A stretch of DNA of 64,000 nt from positions 1 through 64,000 of the forward strand of contig NZ_JABEKT010000004.1 of assembly GCF_013283195.1 (NCBI RefSeq), given 5' to 3'. This DNA comes from Ensifer adhaerens. GTDB lineage: Bacteria > Pseudomonadota > Alphaproteobacteria > Rhizobiales > Rhizobiaceae. Position numbers and translations under genes: made by a program. Under the pieces are notes generated by a model. That model saw nothing but the letters and a program-made list of their open reading frames with translations. It was not told the DNA's origin and did no database searches. This document shows, piece by piece, positions 10,574 through 20,466 of the stretch; position 1 is the first letter of the stretch; each line of letters begins with the position of its first letter.

Positions 10574-11248
10574 ATGCGCCTGCTCCTGGTTGAAGACAGT
10601 CCGCGACTGGTAGAACTGGTCGGAGAAACCATGCGCGACGCCGGCTGGCGGCTCGACGCGGTCTCGAGCGTTTCGGACGCTGAAGCCGCCATCGCGGCTC
10701 AGGAGCACGATCTGATCCTGCTGGACCTCGGCCTGCCGGATGGCGATGGACTGGCGCTGTTGCGCCGCGTTCGCCAGGAGTATCCTGGTCTGCCCGTCTT
10801 GATCATCACCGCTCGGGGATCGGTCGACGAGCGGATTGCCGGTCTGGATGCCGGCGCCGACGACTATCTGGTCAAGCCCTTTCACCATCGCGAGCTATTG
10901 TCGCGGTGCCGCGCCATGCTGCGGCGAAATCCGCAAGCCGTGCAGCCGGTGCTCGAGGCGGGCACTCTGCGCTACGACCCTGCAACCGCAGACCTGACCT
11001 GCGACGGCGTCGTCGTCCCGCTGCCGCCACGCGAACGTTCGCTGATCGAGATCCTCATGCGCGAGGTCGGTCGCGTCGTGCCCAAACGGAAGCTCGAAAC
11101 CGCCCTCTCGGAGTATGGCCAGGAAGTCAGCCCCAACGCACTTGAACTCGCGGTTTCTCGGGTGCGCAAGCGGCTGCAGGCCTACGAGACCGGCATCCAG
11201 ATCGAGACCGTGCGCGGAATTGGTTATCTTCTCAGGCGCGCTTCATGA
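10574..11248 (+). CDS. OmpR-family response regulator, PmrA/QseB-like
   Basis: A 224-residue response regulator. The receiver domain (1-120) has the acidic pair ED at 7-8, phospho-acceptor Asp51 (LILLDLGLPDGDG) and the conserved Lys in DYLVKPFHHREL. The winged-helix DNA-binding domain (about 125-222) ends with SPNALELAVSRVRKRLQAYETGIQIETVRGIGYLLR, typical of OmpR/PhoB. The start MRLLLVEDSP was chosen by domain alignment; the upstream extension is intergenic. Its stop overlaps the kinase start (ATGA). The divergent EptA-type gene is the obvious target. Confidence 0.9.
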   Translation: MRLLLVEDSPRLVELVGETMRDAGWRLDAVSSVSDAEAAIAAQEHDLILLDLGLPDGDGLALLRRVRQEYPGLPVLIITARGSVDERIAGLDAGADDYLVKPFHHRELLSRCRAMLRRNPQAVQPVLEAGTLRYDPATADLTCDGVVVPLPPRERSLIEILMREVGRVVPKRKLETALSEYGQEVSPNALELAVSRVRKRLQAYETGIQIETVRGIGYLLRRAS

Positions 11249-12618
11249 CGAAGCCGAACCCGTCGCTGATCGGTATCGTCTCCCGTCGCATCCTCGCCTT
11301 TTCCCTGCTCGCGATGGCAATCCAGATCGGCGTTGTCTTTGCGGACTACTGGTTCGACGACGACAAGCTCAGCGTCCTCATGCTGCAGCAGGAAACGGAA
11401 GCGCTTTCCAGCGCCATCCATGTCCGCAATGGCATTGCGAGTTTCGAGCCGGACCGCGAACTGAGTGAACGTTACCTGGACCGCCATGACCGCGATGGTT
11501 CGATCTTCCTGAGGGTGCGAACGGCGTCTGGCGCTTTGCTCTACTCAAACTGCACAACGGAATGTGCCGAGCATTTTTTGCCGCTCAGCATCGATGCGCC
11601 GAATTTCTGGAAGCGCGAAATTCAGCCGGGCAAGCCGTTCAGCGTCGCCGGAGGGCAGACCTTCGAGCGTGCTGGCGCGACGGTCCTGGTCGAACTGGCC
11701 ATCCTGAAAGATCCGAATGGCTTCATGTACGGCGCGCTGCTGCACGAGATGTTTGATTCGATGATCGTGCCGATGACCTTGATGTTCTGCCTCGTCATCG
11801 GCGCGACGATCTGGTCGATCCGAAGCGCACTGAAACCGGTGGCCATGGCGGCGGCGGCGGCGGATCGGCTGGATCCGCGCGACAGCAGTGCACGCCTGCC
11901 GCTCACCCGCATGCCGGAGGAGATTGCGCGTCTGGTCACGGCCGTCAACCGTATGCTGGCCCGGGTTGCCGACCTCATCCAGTCCCAGAAGCTGTTCTCC
12001 TCTTCCATCGCGCACGAGATCCGCACACCTGTTTCGATCGCGAAGATGGAACTCAGCCATATCGACGACCCGCGCGCCCGCAACGCCGAGCGGGATCTCG
12101 ACGCCCTCACGCATATTCTCGAGCAATTGACCTCTCTTGCCCGCGCCGACGCCGTCGATCCGTCGGCCTATCAGGCGGCGGATCTTTCTCAGATCGGTGC
12201 TGGCCTTGCGGAGGCGATCGCGCCCTTTGTCTTCGATCACGACAAGTCGCTGGAATTCGTCGACGAGGGAACGCCCACTGTCACGGTCATCCCGGCGCTC
12301 GTCGAAAACATGCTGCGCAACCTGATCGAGAACGCGGTCAAGCATAATCCGCCGGGCACCCGTATCGTGCTAGCCTGCGGCCCGGGCGCAACGGTCAGCG
12401 TCGAGGATGATGGCCGGGGGCTGGTCGACCTCCCCGAACATCATGAAGATCTTGGCTACATCAAACGATCGGGTCAGATTGGTCTCGGGTTGAAAATCGT
12501 CCAGCGTATCAGCGAGTTGCATAATGCCCCGATCACGGTCGAGACTGCGCCCGACAAAGGGACGAAGATTACCATCGACTTCTCAGCGGCGCGGTCTGAC
12601 GGCATGACGGTTTCATGA
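11245..12618 (+). CDS. Sensor histidine kinase, PmrB/QseC-like
   Basis: A 457-residue membrane kinase: TM1 about 12-34, a periplasmic sensor of about 130 residues, TM2 about 170-192 (MIVPMTLMFCLVIGATIWSI), and HAMP about 193-245. The H-box is FSSSIAHEIRTPVS. The catalytic domain has N-box NLIENAVKHNPP, G1 VEDDGRGL and G2 GQIGLGLKIV. It is cotranscribed with the response regulator through a 4-bp overlap. The sensor has a possible disulfide (SNCTTECAEHF). The inducing signal is unknown; related PmrB proteins sense cationic peptides, metals or mild acid. Confidence 0.9.
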   Translation: MTKPNPSLIGIVSRRILAFSLLAMAIQIGVVFADYWFDDDKLSVLMLQQETEALSSAIHVRNGIASFEPDRELSERYLDRHDRDGSIFLRVRTASGALLYSNCTTECAEHFLPLSIDAPNFWKREIQPGKPFSVAGGQTFERAGATVLVELAILKDPNGFMYGALLHEMFDSMIVPMTLMFCLVIGATIWSIRSALKPVAMAAAAADRLDPRDSSARLPLTRMPEEIARLVTAVNRMLARVADLIQSQKLFSSSIAHEIRTPVSIAKMELSHIDDPRARNAERDLDALTHILEQLTSLARADAVDPSAYQAADLSQIGAGLAEAIAPFVFDHDKSLEFVDEGTPTVTVIPALVENMLRNLIENAVKHNPPGTRIVLACGPGATVSVEDDGRGLVDLPEHHEDLGYIKRSGQIGLGLKIVQRISELHNAPITVETAPDKGTKITIDFSAARSDGMTVS

Positions 12619-12775
12619 TCAGCGGCTGCGCGGCTTGCGCCCACAATGCTTCCGATGCAGGCGCCATGCATATATTTTAATCCGTCGCGTTTTTTTGGAT
12701 GCAGATTCCCTGCCCAATCCATCGCCATATGCTATTGGACTGAGCAATCAGTGATCCAGTCGCCCGCGAGTTTCC

Positions 12776-13942
12776 ATGTCGAAGGCCAGCGCTTATCTCA
12801 AGCGTTTCATCCCATCGCTCGTTCCGATCAGCCATACGGAGCGGCTACGCGCGTCGCTTGGCGCGCTTGTCGGCATTCTTCTGACCGGCCTCGTCAGCAC
12901 GCTGGCACTTGGCGCCGATGCCAACCTGCCGCTGCTGATAGCCCCCATGGGCGCGTCCGCAGTCCTGCTGTTTGCCGCGCCGTCCAGCCCGCTGGCGCAG
13001 CCCTGGTCCATCCTCGGGGGCAACATCGTCGCGTCCGTGATCGGGGTTACCTCGGCCCTTCTCATTCCGGAACCGGTCATTGCCGCGGCAGTCGCCGTCG
13101 GGCTTGCAATCGCGATCATGCTGTTGCTCGGCTGTCTTCACCCACCAAGCGGCGCGGTCGCCTTGACTGCAGTGCTTGGCGGCACATCAATCCATGAGGC
13201 CGGCTACTGGTTCGTACTGTCGCCGGTCGCGATCAATTCCGCCCTCATCCTCGTCGTCGCCCTGTTGTTCAACAACGCGACGGGCCGGCGCTACCCTCAC
13301 CTGGCGCCCGCCGGCAACACGCACCGCACCGACGATCCCCTGCCGACGCACCGTCTCGGCATCGTCCCGGACGACTTGCAGGCAGTGCTGGCGCAATATG
13401 GCGAGGTTGTCGATATCAGCCCTGACGAGCTCGATGCGCTCATCCATCAGGCGCAGATCCGCGCCTTCAATCGACGCTCGGGCGAAATCACCTGCGGCGA
13501 AGTCATGTCGCGCGACGTGGCGACTGCAACGCCGGAGACCTCGCTGCGCAAAGCCTGGCAGACCTTGCTCGAACACGACATCAAGGCCTTGCCGGTTGTG
13601 ACAGAAAAGGATGGCCTCGTCGGCATCATCACCCAGACCGACTTCATCAAACACGCGATGCTGGCACCGCATGCCGGCTTCACGCAACGGCTCGGCAGCG
13701 TCATCGGCTTTGGACCGAAAGCCCCCCGGCTCGTTTCCGAGATCATGACACGTCGCGTGCAATCGGCACTGCCGGAAACGATGATCGCCAAACTCGTCCC
13801 ACCGATGGCCGACATGGGGCTGCACCACATGCCCGTCGTCGACGCCGACAACCGGTTGGTCGGCATCGTCACGCAGTCCGATCTGATTGCCGCACTCTTC
13901 CAGCGCAGGCTGGAGAATGACGACGAGCGCGACGTCGCCTGA
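12776..13942 (+). CDS. HPP-family membrane protein with C-terminal CBS pair
   Basis: A 388-residue protein. The N-terminal half (about residues 20-175) is an HPP domain with four or five TM helices, including LPLLIAPMGASAVLLFA and the signature LGCLHPPSGAVALTAVLGG. The C-terminal half carries two CBS domains: GEVMSRDVATATPETS...GLVGIITQTDF and VSEIMTRRVQSALPET...RLVGIVTQSDL. HPP proteins have been linked to nitrite transport in plants and cyanobacteria. The bacterial HPP-CBS form is uncharacterised, and the CBS pair probably senses an adenine nucleotide. It is monocistronic, about 160 bp after the kinase gene. The upstream gap shows no clear promoter. Confidence 0.85.
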   Translation: MSKASAYLKRFIPSLVPISHTERLRASLGALVGILLTGLVSTLALGADANLPLLIAPMGASAVLLFAAPSSPLAQPWSILGGNIVASVIGVTSALLIPEPVIAAAVAVGLAIAIMLLLGCLHPPSGAVALTAVLGGTSIHEAGYWFVLSPVAINSALILVVALLFNNATGRRYPHLAPAGNTHRTDDPLPTHRLGIVPDDLQAVLAQYGEVVDISPDELDALIHQAQIRAFNRRSGEITCGEVMSRDVATATPETSLRKAWQTLLEHDIKALPVVTEKDGLVGIITQTDFIKHAMLAPHAGFTQRLGSVIGFGPKAPRLVSEIMTRRVQSALPETMIAKLVPPMADMGLHHMPVVDADNRLVGIVTQSDLIAALFQRRLENDDERDVA

Positions 13943-14052
13943 CATATTCCGAGTTCGCTGCCTGTAAGAGCGCTACCAAGCCGAGTCTGAGCGAATAGTG
14001 CGCCGGGCTTGCCAGCGGCAGGCGTCACCCGAGCCATCATAAATTCATTCGA

Positions 14053-14081
14053 TTGACTTAATTGCTTGGCTGTCGTAATAT
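14053..14081 (+). promoter_or_regulatory. Sigma-70-type promoter giving a predicted leaderless cecR transcript
   Basis: A TTGACT -35 element (14053-14058) and a TAATAT -10 element (14076-14081) are separated by exactly 17 bp. Transcription would start about 7 bp after the -10, at or next to the ATG at 14088. No ribosome site precedes that ATG. Confidence 0.65.
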
Positions 14082-14087
14082 GCGCAC

Positions 14088-14792
14088 ATGATGAAAAACA
14101 AGAACTCCCCATCCGGCCCCAAACCCGATCGCGGCGACGCCACGAAAGAGAAGCTGCTTTCGACATCGATCGATGTCTTCGGACGCTATGGTTTCGACGG
14201 CGCAAGCACCCGCAAGCTCGCGGATGCCGCTGGCGTCAACCTGCAGGCGATCCCCTACTATTTCGGCGGCAAGGAAGGTCTCTACATTGCTGCGGCCGAG
14301 CATCTGGCGGCGATCATCGGCGGGCACGTCGCCGACCTGCGAACGGTCATCCTGGAGCGACTGGCACGGCTTGATGCGGAAGGTGTCGCAATGAGCGCCA
14401 AGGAGGCACGTGCCCTGCTGACGCAGATGGTCCAGCGCATGGTTGGTTTGTTTGTCAGCCGGCAATCCGAGAGTTGGGCACGCTTCATTATCCGCGAACA
14501 GATGGAGCCGACGGAAGCCTTCGCGCGGGTCTATGACAACATCATGGGACCGATGATCTCAATGGCCGGCCGGCTGGTCGGCACGATCCTGGGTGAAGAT
14601 CCGGCATCGGAGCGCGTGCGGCTGAAGACACTGTCCTTCGTCGGCAGCATCCTCGTCTTCCGCATGGCGCACGCCGCAGTGTTGCGGCAGATGCGGTGGG
14701 ACGCCGTCGGCCCCGCCGAACTCGAAATACTGAAAAGCCACGCAGCCGGGCTCGTCGAAGGGCTCGGCGACAATACGGACCGCCAGCCATGA
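14088..14792 (+). CDS. cecR: TetR-family regulator, CecR/YbiH-like
   Basis: A 234-residue repressor. The TetR helix-turn-helix lies at about residues 20-66 ([42 protein letters not shown]). The C-terminal ligand domain resembles DUF1956 ([22 protein letters not shown]). E. coli CecR (YbiH) controls the ybhGFSR efflux genes, and the same four genes follow here, which makes the assignment strong. It overlaps the downstream membrane-fusion gene (ATGA). Tandem ATGs at 14088 and 14091 are both possible. The promoter places the 5' end of the RNA at the start codon. Confidence 0.88.
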   Translation: MMKNKNSPSGPKPDRGDATKEKLLSTSIDVFGRYGFDGASTRKLADAAGVNLQAIPYYFGGKEGLYIAAAEHLAAIIGGHVADLRTVILERLARLDAEGVAMSAKEARALLTQMVQRMVGLFVSRQSESWARFIIREQMEPTEAFARVYDNIMGPMISMAGRLVGTILGEDPASERVRLKTLSFVGSILVFRMAHAAVLRQMRWDAVGPAELEILKSHAAGLVEGLGDNTDRQP

Positions 14793-15799
14793 GCCGGAAA
14801 ATTCCCATCGCCATCGCCGTGCTTGCCGGAGCCGCAGCCGCCGGCTGGTGGTTCGAGCTTCCTGCACGGTTCGGATGGTTGGAGCAGCGGCCGGCCTCGG
14901 TGCTCTACGGCAATGTCGATATCAGGCAGGTGTCTCTCGGCTTTCGCGTCAGCGGGCGCATAGCCAAACTGGCCGTCGACGAAGGCGACCCGGTCAAGAC
15001 CGGTGATCTTCTTGGCAACCTCGATCCCACGCCTTTTCAGCAGGCAGTGGACGCGGCGGATGCTGATCTTGGTGCACTGCGCGCCAATCTTGAAAAGCTG
15101 AAGGCCGGCGCACGCAAGAGCGAGATCGCTCAGGCGCGGGCCGTCCACGAGGAGCGGATCGCCGAACTCCAGAATGCTGACCTTGCCTATGAGCGGGCCG
15201 TGCAGTTGCGGCCAAACGGCACGATTTCGCAGGCGAACCTGGATGAAGCGAGTGCGGCACGCGCAGCGGCCGCCGCCCGCACCACCTCCGCCCGCGAAGC
15301 GCTCGCGTTGCTCGAGGAGGGAAGTCGGGTCGAAGACATCGCCGCTGCCGCCGCGCAGGTCCAGGCGGCGGAGGCAAGGCTCGCCAGTGCGCGCACCTCG
15401 CTTTCCGACACTCGGCTGCTGGCGCCCGACGATGGCATCGTCCTTTCCCGCGTTCACGAAACTGGCGCGATGATTGCGCCGTCGGACACAGCCTATGTGA
15501 TTTCCTTGAACCAGCCCGTATGGGTGCGCGCCTACATCGCCGAACCCGACCTCGGACGCGTCCATCCCGGCATGAAAGTCGAGATCGTCTCGGATACGGC
15601 CCCGGACCGGCCGTACGAGGCAACGGTGGGCTTCATTTCTCCCGTTGCCGAATTCACGCCGAAGTCGGTGGAAACACCGGAACTGCGGACCGATCTCGTC
15701 TATCGCCTGCGTATCGTCGTGGCGAAGCCGGGAGTGGATCTGCGCCAGGGCATGCCGGTTACCGTTCGCCTGCCAAGCGCTGCGGGAGGCACATCATGA
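14789..15799 (+). CDS. ybhG: HlyD-family membrane-fusion/adaptor protein, YbhG-like
   Basis: A 336-residue periplasmic adaptor anchored by an uncleaved N-terminal TM helix (about 5-20). A biotinyl-lipoyl half-motif ([26 protein letters not shown], about 50-75) is followed by a long alpha-hairpin (about 80-210, rich in Ala/Glu/Gln). The second half-motif and beta-barrel follow ([20 protein letters not shown]...[14 protein letters not shown]). It is second in the cecR-ybhGFSR operon with ATGA overlaps on both sides. It should link the ABC exporter to an outer-membrane channel that is not encoded nearby. Confidence 0.9.
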   Translation: MSRKIPIAIAVLAGAAAAGWWFELPARFGWLEQRPASVLYGNVDIRQVSLGFRVSGRIAKLAVDEGDPVKTGDLLGNLDPTPFQQAVDAADADLGALRANLEKLKAGARKSEIAQARAVHEERIAELQNADLAYERAVQLRPNGTISQANLDEASAARAAAAARTTSAREALALLEEGSRVEDIAAAAAQVQAAEARLASARTSLSDTRLLAPDDGIVLSRVHETGAMIAPSDTAYVISLNQPVWVRAYIAEPDLGRVHPGMKVEIVSDTAPDRPYEATVGFISPVAEFTPKSVETPELRTDLVYRLRIVVAKPGVDLRQGMPVTVRLPSAAGGTS

Positions 15800-17535
15800 T
15801 CGCCGACGAGCGCTTCGTGCAGATCTCCGGTGTCGTCAAGCGTTTTGGCAAAGAAGCGCCCGCGCTTGATCATGTCGACGGAGACATTCTCGGCGGTCGC
15901 ATCACCGGTCTTGTCGGCCCCGACGGCGCGGGAAAGACGACGCTGATCCGGCTGATGACCGGCCTGATGCTTCCCGACGAAGGGACAGTGACGGTATTGG
16001 GCTTCGACACCGCCAAGGACGCCGCCAGCATTCAGGCATCCATCGGCTACATGCCGCAGCGCTTCGGGCTTTACGAAGACCTGAGCGTGCAGGAAAACCT
16101 CGATCTTTACGCCGACCTGCGCGGCCTTCCGCTCGTTGAACGCACGGCGACATACGACGAACTGCTGGAATTCACCGACCTCAAGCGCTTTACATCCCGG
16201 CTGGCCGGCAAGCTTTCCGGAGGCATGAAGCAGAAACTCGGGCTTGCCTGCGCTTTGCTGCGCAAACCGCGTCTTCTTCTGCTCGACGAACCGGGCGTCG
16301 GCGTCGACCCCATATCCCGGCGAGACCTGTGGAAAATGGTCGAAAACCTGACCGCTTCCGGTATCGGCGTTGTTTGGTCGACGGCCTATCTCGACGAGGC
16401 GGAAGCCTGCGACAGGGTGTTGTTGCTGAACGAAGGCAAATTGCTTTTCGAGGGTGCGCCCGCCGAGTTGACAGGACGGGTCGCCGATCGCGTCTTCAAG
16501 ATTTCCGGCACGACCGGACGAAAACGCGAGGCCCTTGCGCACTACCTTGACGGGGACGGTGTCGTCGATGGCGTTATCCAGGGGGACGCCATTCGGCTCG
16601 TCATAGCGCCGGGGTTTGCCCCCCCTGAAGAGCCGGCCGACACGACCGGAACCGCGCCATCGGCAACCGTGGCGCCGCCGCGGTTTGAAGACGCATTCAT
16701 CGATATGCTGGGTGGTGGTCCCGGCGGCCGTTCGAAGCTGGCGGAAGCCCAGACGCCGTTTGCCAACGAGGATGGCAAGCCAGTGATCGAGGCGCATGGG
16801 CTGACGAAGCGCTTCGGCGATTTCACCGCAGCCGACGACATAAGCTTCGACATTCCACGCGGCCAGATTTTTGGCCTGCTCGGGCCGAATGGCGCGGGAA
16901 AGTCGACGACGTTCAAAATGCTGTGCGGACTGCTGAAGCCGAGTGCCGGCGAAGGCCGGGTCGCCGGCTTCGACCTTCGCCGTGATGCCGCCGAAGCCCG
17001 CAATCGCCTCGGATATATGGCACAGAAGTTCTCGCTCTATGGCGATCTCAGCGTCGCGCAGAACCTGAATTTCTTTGCCGGGGTCTATGGTTTGTCCGGC
17101 GAACGCAAGCGGGAGCGGACGCGGCTGATGGTCGAGATTTTTGGGTTTGGTCGCCTGCTCGACATGTCTGCCAAGGACCTGCCGCTCGGCCTCAAGCAGC
17201 GCCTCGCGCTTGCCTGCGCCGTTCTGCACGAACCGGAAGCCCTGTTTCTCGACGAGCCTACCTCCGGCGTCGACCCGATCACGCGGCGTGAATTCTGGAC
17301 CCATATCAACGGCCTCGTCGAAAAGGGCGTGACGGTGCTGGTCACCACTCACTTCATGGACGAGGCCGAATACTGCGATCGCATTTCGCTCATCTATCGC
17401 GGCCGCTCGATTGCGCTCGGCTCGCCCGACGACCTGAAAAAGCAGGTGGCCACTGCGGCGCTCCCCGACCCGACGATGGAGGACGCCTTCATCGCGCTGG
17501 TGCAGGGATCGGAAGAGAGGCAGGCGGCGGCATGA
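15796..17535 (+). CDS. ybhF: Efflux ABC transporter ATPase with two fused nucleotide-binding domains, YbhF-like
   Basis: A 579-residue tandem ATPase. NBD1 (about 1-235): Walker [10 protein letters not shown], signature LSGGMKQ, Walker [14 protein letters not shown]. Its H-loop reads STAYLDEAE, so the switch histidine is replaced by Ala. A linker (about 236-325) follows. NBD2 (about 330-560): Walker [10 protein letters not shown], signature altered to LPLGLKQ, Walker [15 protein letters not shown]-loop TTHFMDEAE intact. Thus one composite ATP site looks canonical and the other degenerate. It energises the two YbhS/YbhR-type permeases that follow. E. coli YbhFSR exports toxic compounds and has been linked to Na+/H+ exchange; the substrate here is unknown. 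Confidence 0.92.
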   Translation: MIADERFVQISGVVKRFGKEAPALDHVDGDILGGRITGLVGPDGAGKTTLIRLMTGLMLPDEGTVTVLGFDTAKDAASIQASIGYMPQRFGLYEDLSVQENLDLYADLRGLPLVERTATYDELLEFTDLKRFTSRLAGKLSGGMKQKLGLACALLRKPRLLLLDEPGVGVDPISRRDLWKMVENLTASGIGVVWSTAYLDEAEACDRVLLLNEGKLLFEGAPAELTGRVADRVFKISGTTGRKREALAHYLDGDGVVDGVIQGDAIRLVIAPGFAPPEEPADTTGTAPSATVAPPRFEDAFIDMLGGGPGGRSKLAEAQTPFANEDGKPVIEAHGLTKRFGDFTAADDISFDIPRGQIFGLLGPNGAGKSTTFKMLCGLLKPSAGEGRVAGFDLRRDAAEARNRLGYMAQKFSLYGDLSVAQNLNFFAGVYGLSGERKRERTRLMVEIFGFGRLLDMSAKDLPLGLKQRLALACAVLHEPEALFLDEPTSGVDPITRREFWTHINGLVEKGVTVLVTTHFMDEAEYCDRISLIYRGRSIALGSPDDLKKQVATAALPDPTMEDAFIALVQGSEERQAAA

Positions 17536-18680
17536 CGACGCCTGCGCAAATCGAGACACCGACATCCGGACGAGGACGCCGCTTTGCTGCACTGGTACGC
17601 AAGGAAAGCTACCAGATCGTCCGCGATCCCAGCAGCATTCTCATCGCCTTCGTCCTGCCTCTGATCCTTTTGTTCCTGTTCGGCTACGGCGTATCGCTCG
17701 ACACGACGCAGACGCGCATCGGCCTCGTGGTGGAACAGGAGACGCCACTGACGCGCGATCTCGCGGCCGGCTTCCAGGCATCGCGCTATTTCTCCGTCAG
17801 CCTCGGCCGAGACCGCCGCGATTTCGAGGACGATCTCGTGCTCGGGCGGCTCCGCGGGATCGTCGTCATCCCTGCCCGCTTTACGGCCGACCACGCCGCC
17901 GGACGGCATCCGGCATTGCAGGTCCTGGTCGACGGCTCAGACCCGAACACGGCCAACTTCGTGCAGAATTACGCCCAGGCGACAGTCGCCAACTGGGAGC
18001 GCCAGCAACGCGGGCAAGACGCCGGCCCGCCACCGGCGATCTCGGCCGAACAACGCTTCTGGTTCAACCCGGAGCTGACCAGCCGCAATTTCCTCGTGCC
18101 CGGCTCGATCGCCATCGTCATGACGCTCGTCGGCACGCTTTTGACCTCACTGGTGGTCGCGCGCGAGTGGGAGCGCGGCACGATGGAGGCGATGATGGCG
18201 ACGCCGGTATCGGCAGCAGAACTGCTCGCCGGCAAGCTCCTGCCCTATTTCCTGCTCGGGCTGGCGTCGATGACGCTCTGCGTGCTCCTGGCCGTCTTTC
18301 TCTTCGGCGTGCCGTTCCGGGGCTCGGTTGCGGCACTCTATGCGCTCTCGGCGACATTCCTGATGCCGGCACTCGGTCAGGGCCTTTTGATTTCAGCGGC
18401 GACCAAGAACCAGTTCCTGGCGTCGCAACTTGCGCTGATCTCGGCCTTTCTGCCCGCCTTCCTGCTCTCCGGCTTCCTGTTCGAGATCAACTCCATGCCG
18501 ACGGTCATTCAGTGGATCACCTTCATCGTGCCGGCGCGCTATCTCATCCCGAGCCTGCAGACGGTGTTTCTGGCTGGCGACATCTGGCCGATGTTCCTGC
18601 AGGCGATTGCCGTCATGCTTTTGATCGGCTGCGTCTTTTTCGCGCTCGCGGCACGAAGCACCCGCAAAAGGATCGGCTGA
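17532..18680 (+). CDS. ybhS: ABC-2 type efflux permease, YbhS-like
   Basis: A 382-residue ABC2 permease: TM1 about 37-57 (SSILIAFVLPLILLFLFGYG), a large extracytoplasmic domain to about 185, then five TM helices to the C terminus. FNPELTSRNFLVPGSIAIVMTL just before TM2 is characteristic of this family. The start codon overlaps the ATPase stop (ATGA). With YbhR it probably forms a heterodimeric channel. Confidence 0.9.
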   Translation: MTTPAQIETPTSGRGRRFAALVRKESYQIVRDPSSILIAFVLPLILLFLFGYGVSLDTTQTRIGLVVEQETPLTRDLAAGFQASRYFSVSLGRDRRDFEDDLVLGRLRGIVVIPARFTADHAAGRHPALQVLVDGSDPNTANFVQNYAQATVANWERQQRGQDAGPPPAISAEQRFWFNPELTSRNFLVPGSIAIVMTLVGTLLTSLVVAREWERGTMEAMMATPVSAAELLAGKLLPYFLLGLASMTLCVLLAVFLFGVPFRGSVAALYALSATFLMPALGQGLLISAATKNQFLASQLALISAFLPAFLLSGFLFEINSMPTVIQWITFIVPARYLIPSLQTVFLAGDIWPMFLQAIAVMLLIGCVFFALAARSTRKRIG

Positions 18681-18681
18681 C

Positions 18682-19794
18682 ATGTGGTGGACACGGCTGA
18701 AAGCGCTGATCGTCAAAGAACTGCTGGCGGTGCTGCGCGATCCCAAGGGTCGGGCGATCCTGATCGGACCGCCGATCCTCCAGCTTCTGGTCTTTTCCTA
18801 TGCGGCCACGCTCGAAGTGACGAACGTCGACGTCATGGTTCTCAACCGTGACAGTGGCCATTGGGGCCACGAACTCGTCGAGCGGATCGACGGCTCCCCA
18901 ACGTTTCGAAGCATCGCGTTCACCGATAATCAAAACGAGGTTCGCGACGCAATCGACAGGCAACGTACGATTGCCGCCCTGGAGATCGGCCCGACCTTCT
19001 CGCGTGACATCGAAGCCGGCCGGCCCGCCGAGGTCCAGATTATCCTCGACGGGCGCCGATCGAACGCGTCGCAGATCGTCTCGGGCTATCTGGGACGCAT
19101 CGTCGCCGCGCTTGCCGCCGATACGCCGGCCGGCAAACGCTCGGCCTCCGCGGCGATCGCGGTCATCGCACGAAACTGGTTCAATCCCAACCTCACCTAT
19201 CAATGGTTCATGGTGCCCAATCTGGTGGCCAGCATCGCATTGTTGATTGGCCTTATCGTTACCGCACTGTCGATCGCGCGCGAAAGGGAACTGGGCACCT
19301 TCGACCAGCTAATGGTTTCGCCGCTCAGAACACATGAGATCCTGATCGGCAAGTTGATACCGCCAATGATGATCGGGATGTTCCACATCACGGTCTACAT
19401 TCTCGCCGCGGTCTTCATCTTCGGCGTGCCGCTGCGCGGGTCGCTGTTCCTGCTTTATGGCAGCGCGGTCTTCTATCTTGCGGCGGTGGTTGGTCTCGGG
19501 CTGTTCATTTCAGCGTTGTCGATGACGCAGCAGCAGGCGATCCTTGGCGCCTTCCTGTTCATGGTGCCGGCAATGTTGCTCTCGGGCTTTGCGACACCGA
19601 TCGAGAACATGCCTGCCTGGCTGCAGCCGGTGACGCTCGTCAATCCGCTGCGCTACTTCCTGGTGATCGTGAAGGGGGTGTTCCTGAAGGATATCCCGCT
19701 GGCCGAGGTCGTGCGCCAGACGATACCGCTTTGCGTCATCGCCCTCGTCACGCTCTCGGCCGCTTCGTGGTTGTTCCGCCGCCGGCTGGAGTAA
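18682..19794 (+). CDS. ybhR: ABC-2 type efflux permease, YbhR-like
   Basis: A 370-residue paralogue of the preceding permease with the same plan: TM1 about 24-44, an extracytoplasmic domain to about 170 ending NWFNPNLTYQWFMVPNLVASIALLIG, then five TM helices and a short basic tail. It begins 1 bp after the ybhS stop and ends the cecR-ybhGFSR operon. Its stop codon is only 3 bp from the stop of the converging esterase gene, leaving no room for a separate terminator. Confidence 0.9.
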   Translation: MWWTRLKALIVKELLAVLRDPKGRAILIGPPILQLLVFSYAATLEVTNVDVMVLNRDSGHWGHELVERIDGSPTFRSIAFTDNQNEVRDAIDRQRTIAALEIGPTFSRDIEAGRPAEVQIILDGRRSNASQIVSGYLGRIVAALAADTPAGKRSASAAIAVIARNWFNPNLTYQWFMVPNLVASIALLIGLIVTALSIARERELGTFDQLMVSPLRTHEILIGKLIPPMMIGMFHITVYILAAVFIFGVPLRGSLFLLYGSAVFYLAAVVGLGLFISALSMTQQQAILGAFLFMVPAMLLSGFATPIENMPAWLQPVTLVNPLRYFLVIVKGVFLKDIPLAEVVRQTIPLCVIALVTLSAASWLFRRRLE

Positions 19795-19797
19795 CTT

Positions 19798-20400
19798 TCA
19801 GCCCCTGACGAAGCGCTCGACTGCGGAGATTTCATTCTGGCGGATGTCGTGGCCACCGGCATGCCATTCGATTTCGGTGTCGGTGGCCTGCGCCGTGAAA
19901 TAGTCCGCCAGCGCCTGCGTCTGGGGCGCCGGGCAAATCGGGTCGCGTTCGCCGGCCGTGATCAGGACGTGGCGCCCTGCAAGCCCCGCATTGTCCTTCG
20001 GCCGGAACGGGATCAACGGATGCATCAGCACCGCCTTGTCGAAAAGGCCATACTCGATCAACACGTTGGCAAGAATGTTTGCCCCATTCGAGTAACCGAG
20101 GCCAACGATCTCAGACGCCTGGTGTTCGTCGGCAAGGGCCTTGACGAAATCGGCCATCTTCTTCGTCGCTCGGGACAGGTCCGCCATGTCGTAGACGCCC
20201 TCGCCCGTCCGCTTGAAGAAGCGGGCAGCGCCATGCTCCGACACGTCGCCACGCGGCGACACGATGGTCGCCTCGGGCATGAGTTGCGCGCCGAAGGTGA
20301 AGAACTGGTTCTCGTCGCCGCCCGTGCCGTGGAAGACGAGGAAAATGGGATTGCCGGGCTGACCGGCTTTCAGTTTGTGGACGTAGCCGTGATCGGCCAT
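19798..20400 (-). CDS. Alpha/beta hydrolase, MhqD-like phospholipase/carboxylesterase
   Basis: A 200-residue cytoplasmic serine hydrolase. The triad is visible: Ser in GLGYSNGAN (near residue 104), Asp in AGERDPICP and His in GGHDIRQNE. The oxyanion region is VFHGTGGDENQFF. A strong AAGGAGA ribosome site supports the ATG at 20400 over the upstream in-frame start. It follows the VOC dioxygenase-like gene by 66 bp on the same strand. The pair mirrors mhqO/mhqD of Bacillus subtilis, used against hydroquinones and other quinone-like electrophiles; that role is inferred. Confidence 0.85.
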   Translation of the reverse strand: MADHGYVHKLKAGQPGNPIFLVFHGTGGDENQFFTFGAQLMPEATIVSPRGDVSEHGAARFFKRTGEGVYDMADLSRATKKMADFVKALADEHQASEIVGLGYSNGANILANVLIEYGLFDKAVLMHPLIPFRPKDNAGLAGRHVLITAGERDPICPAPQTQALADYFTAQATDTEIEWHAGGHDIRQNEISAVERFVRG

Positions 20401-20466
20401 GGAGATCTCCTTGTTTCTTGCGGGGTGTCGCATCGGCGGCGGGGCATCGCCCGACCGCGCTGCGCC

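Noticed and set aside
15700-17592. Leftward 630-codon frame
   Set aside because: Antisense shadow of the YbhF-type ATPase gene, whose motifs are clear.
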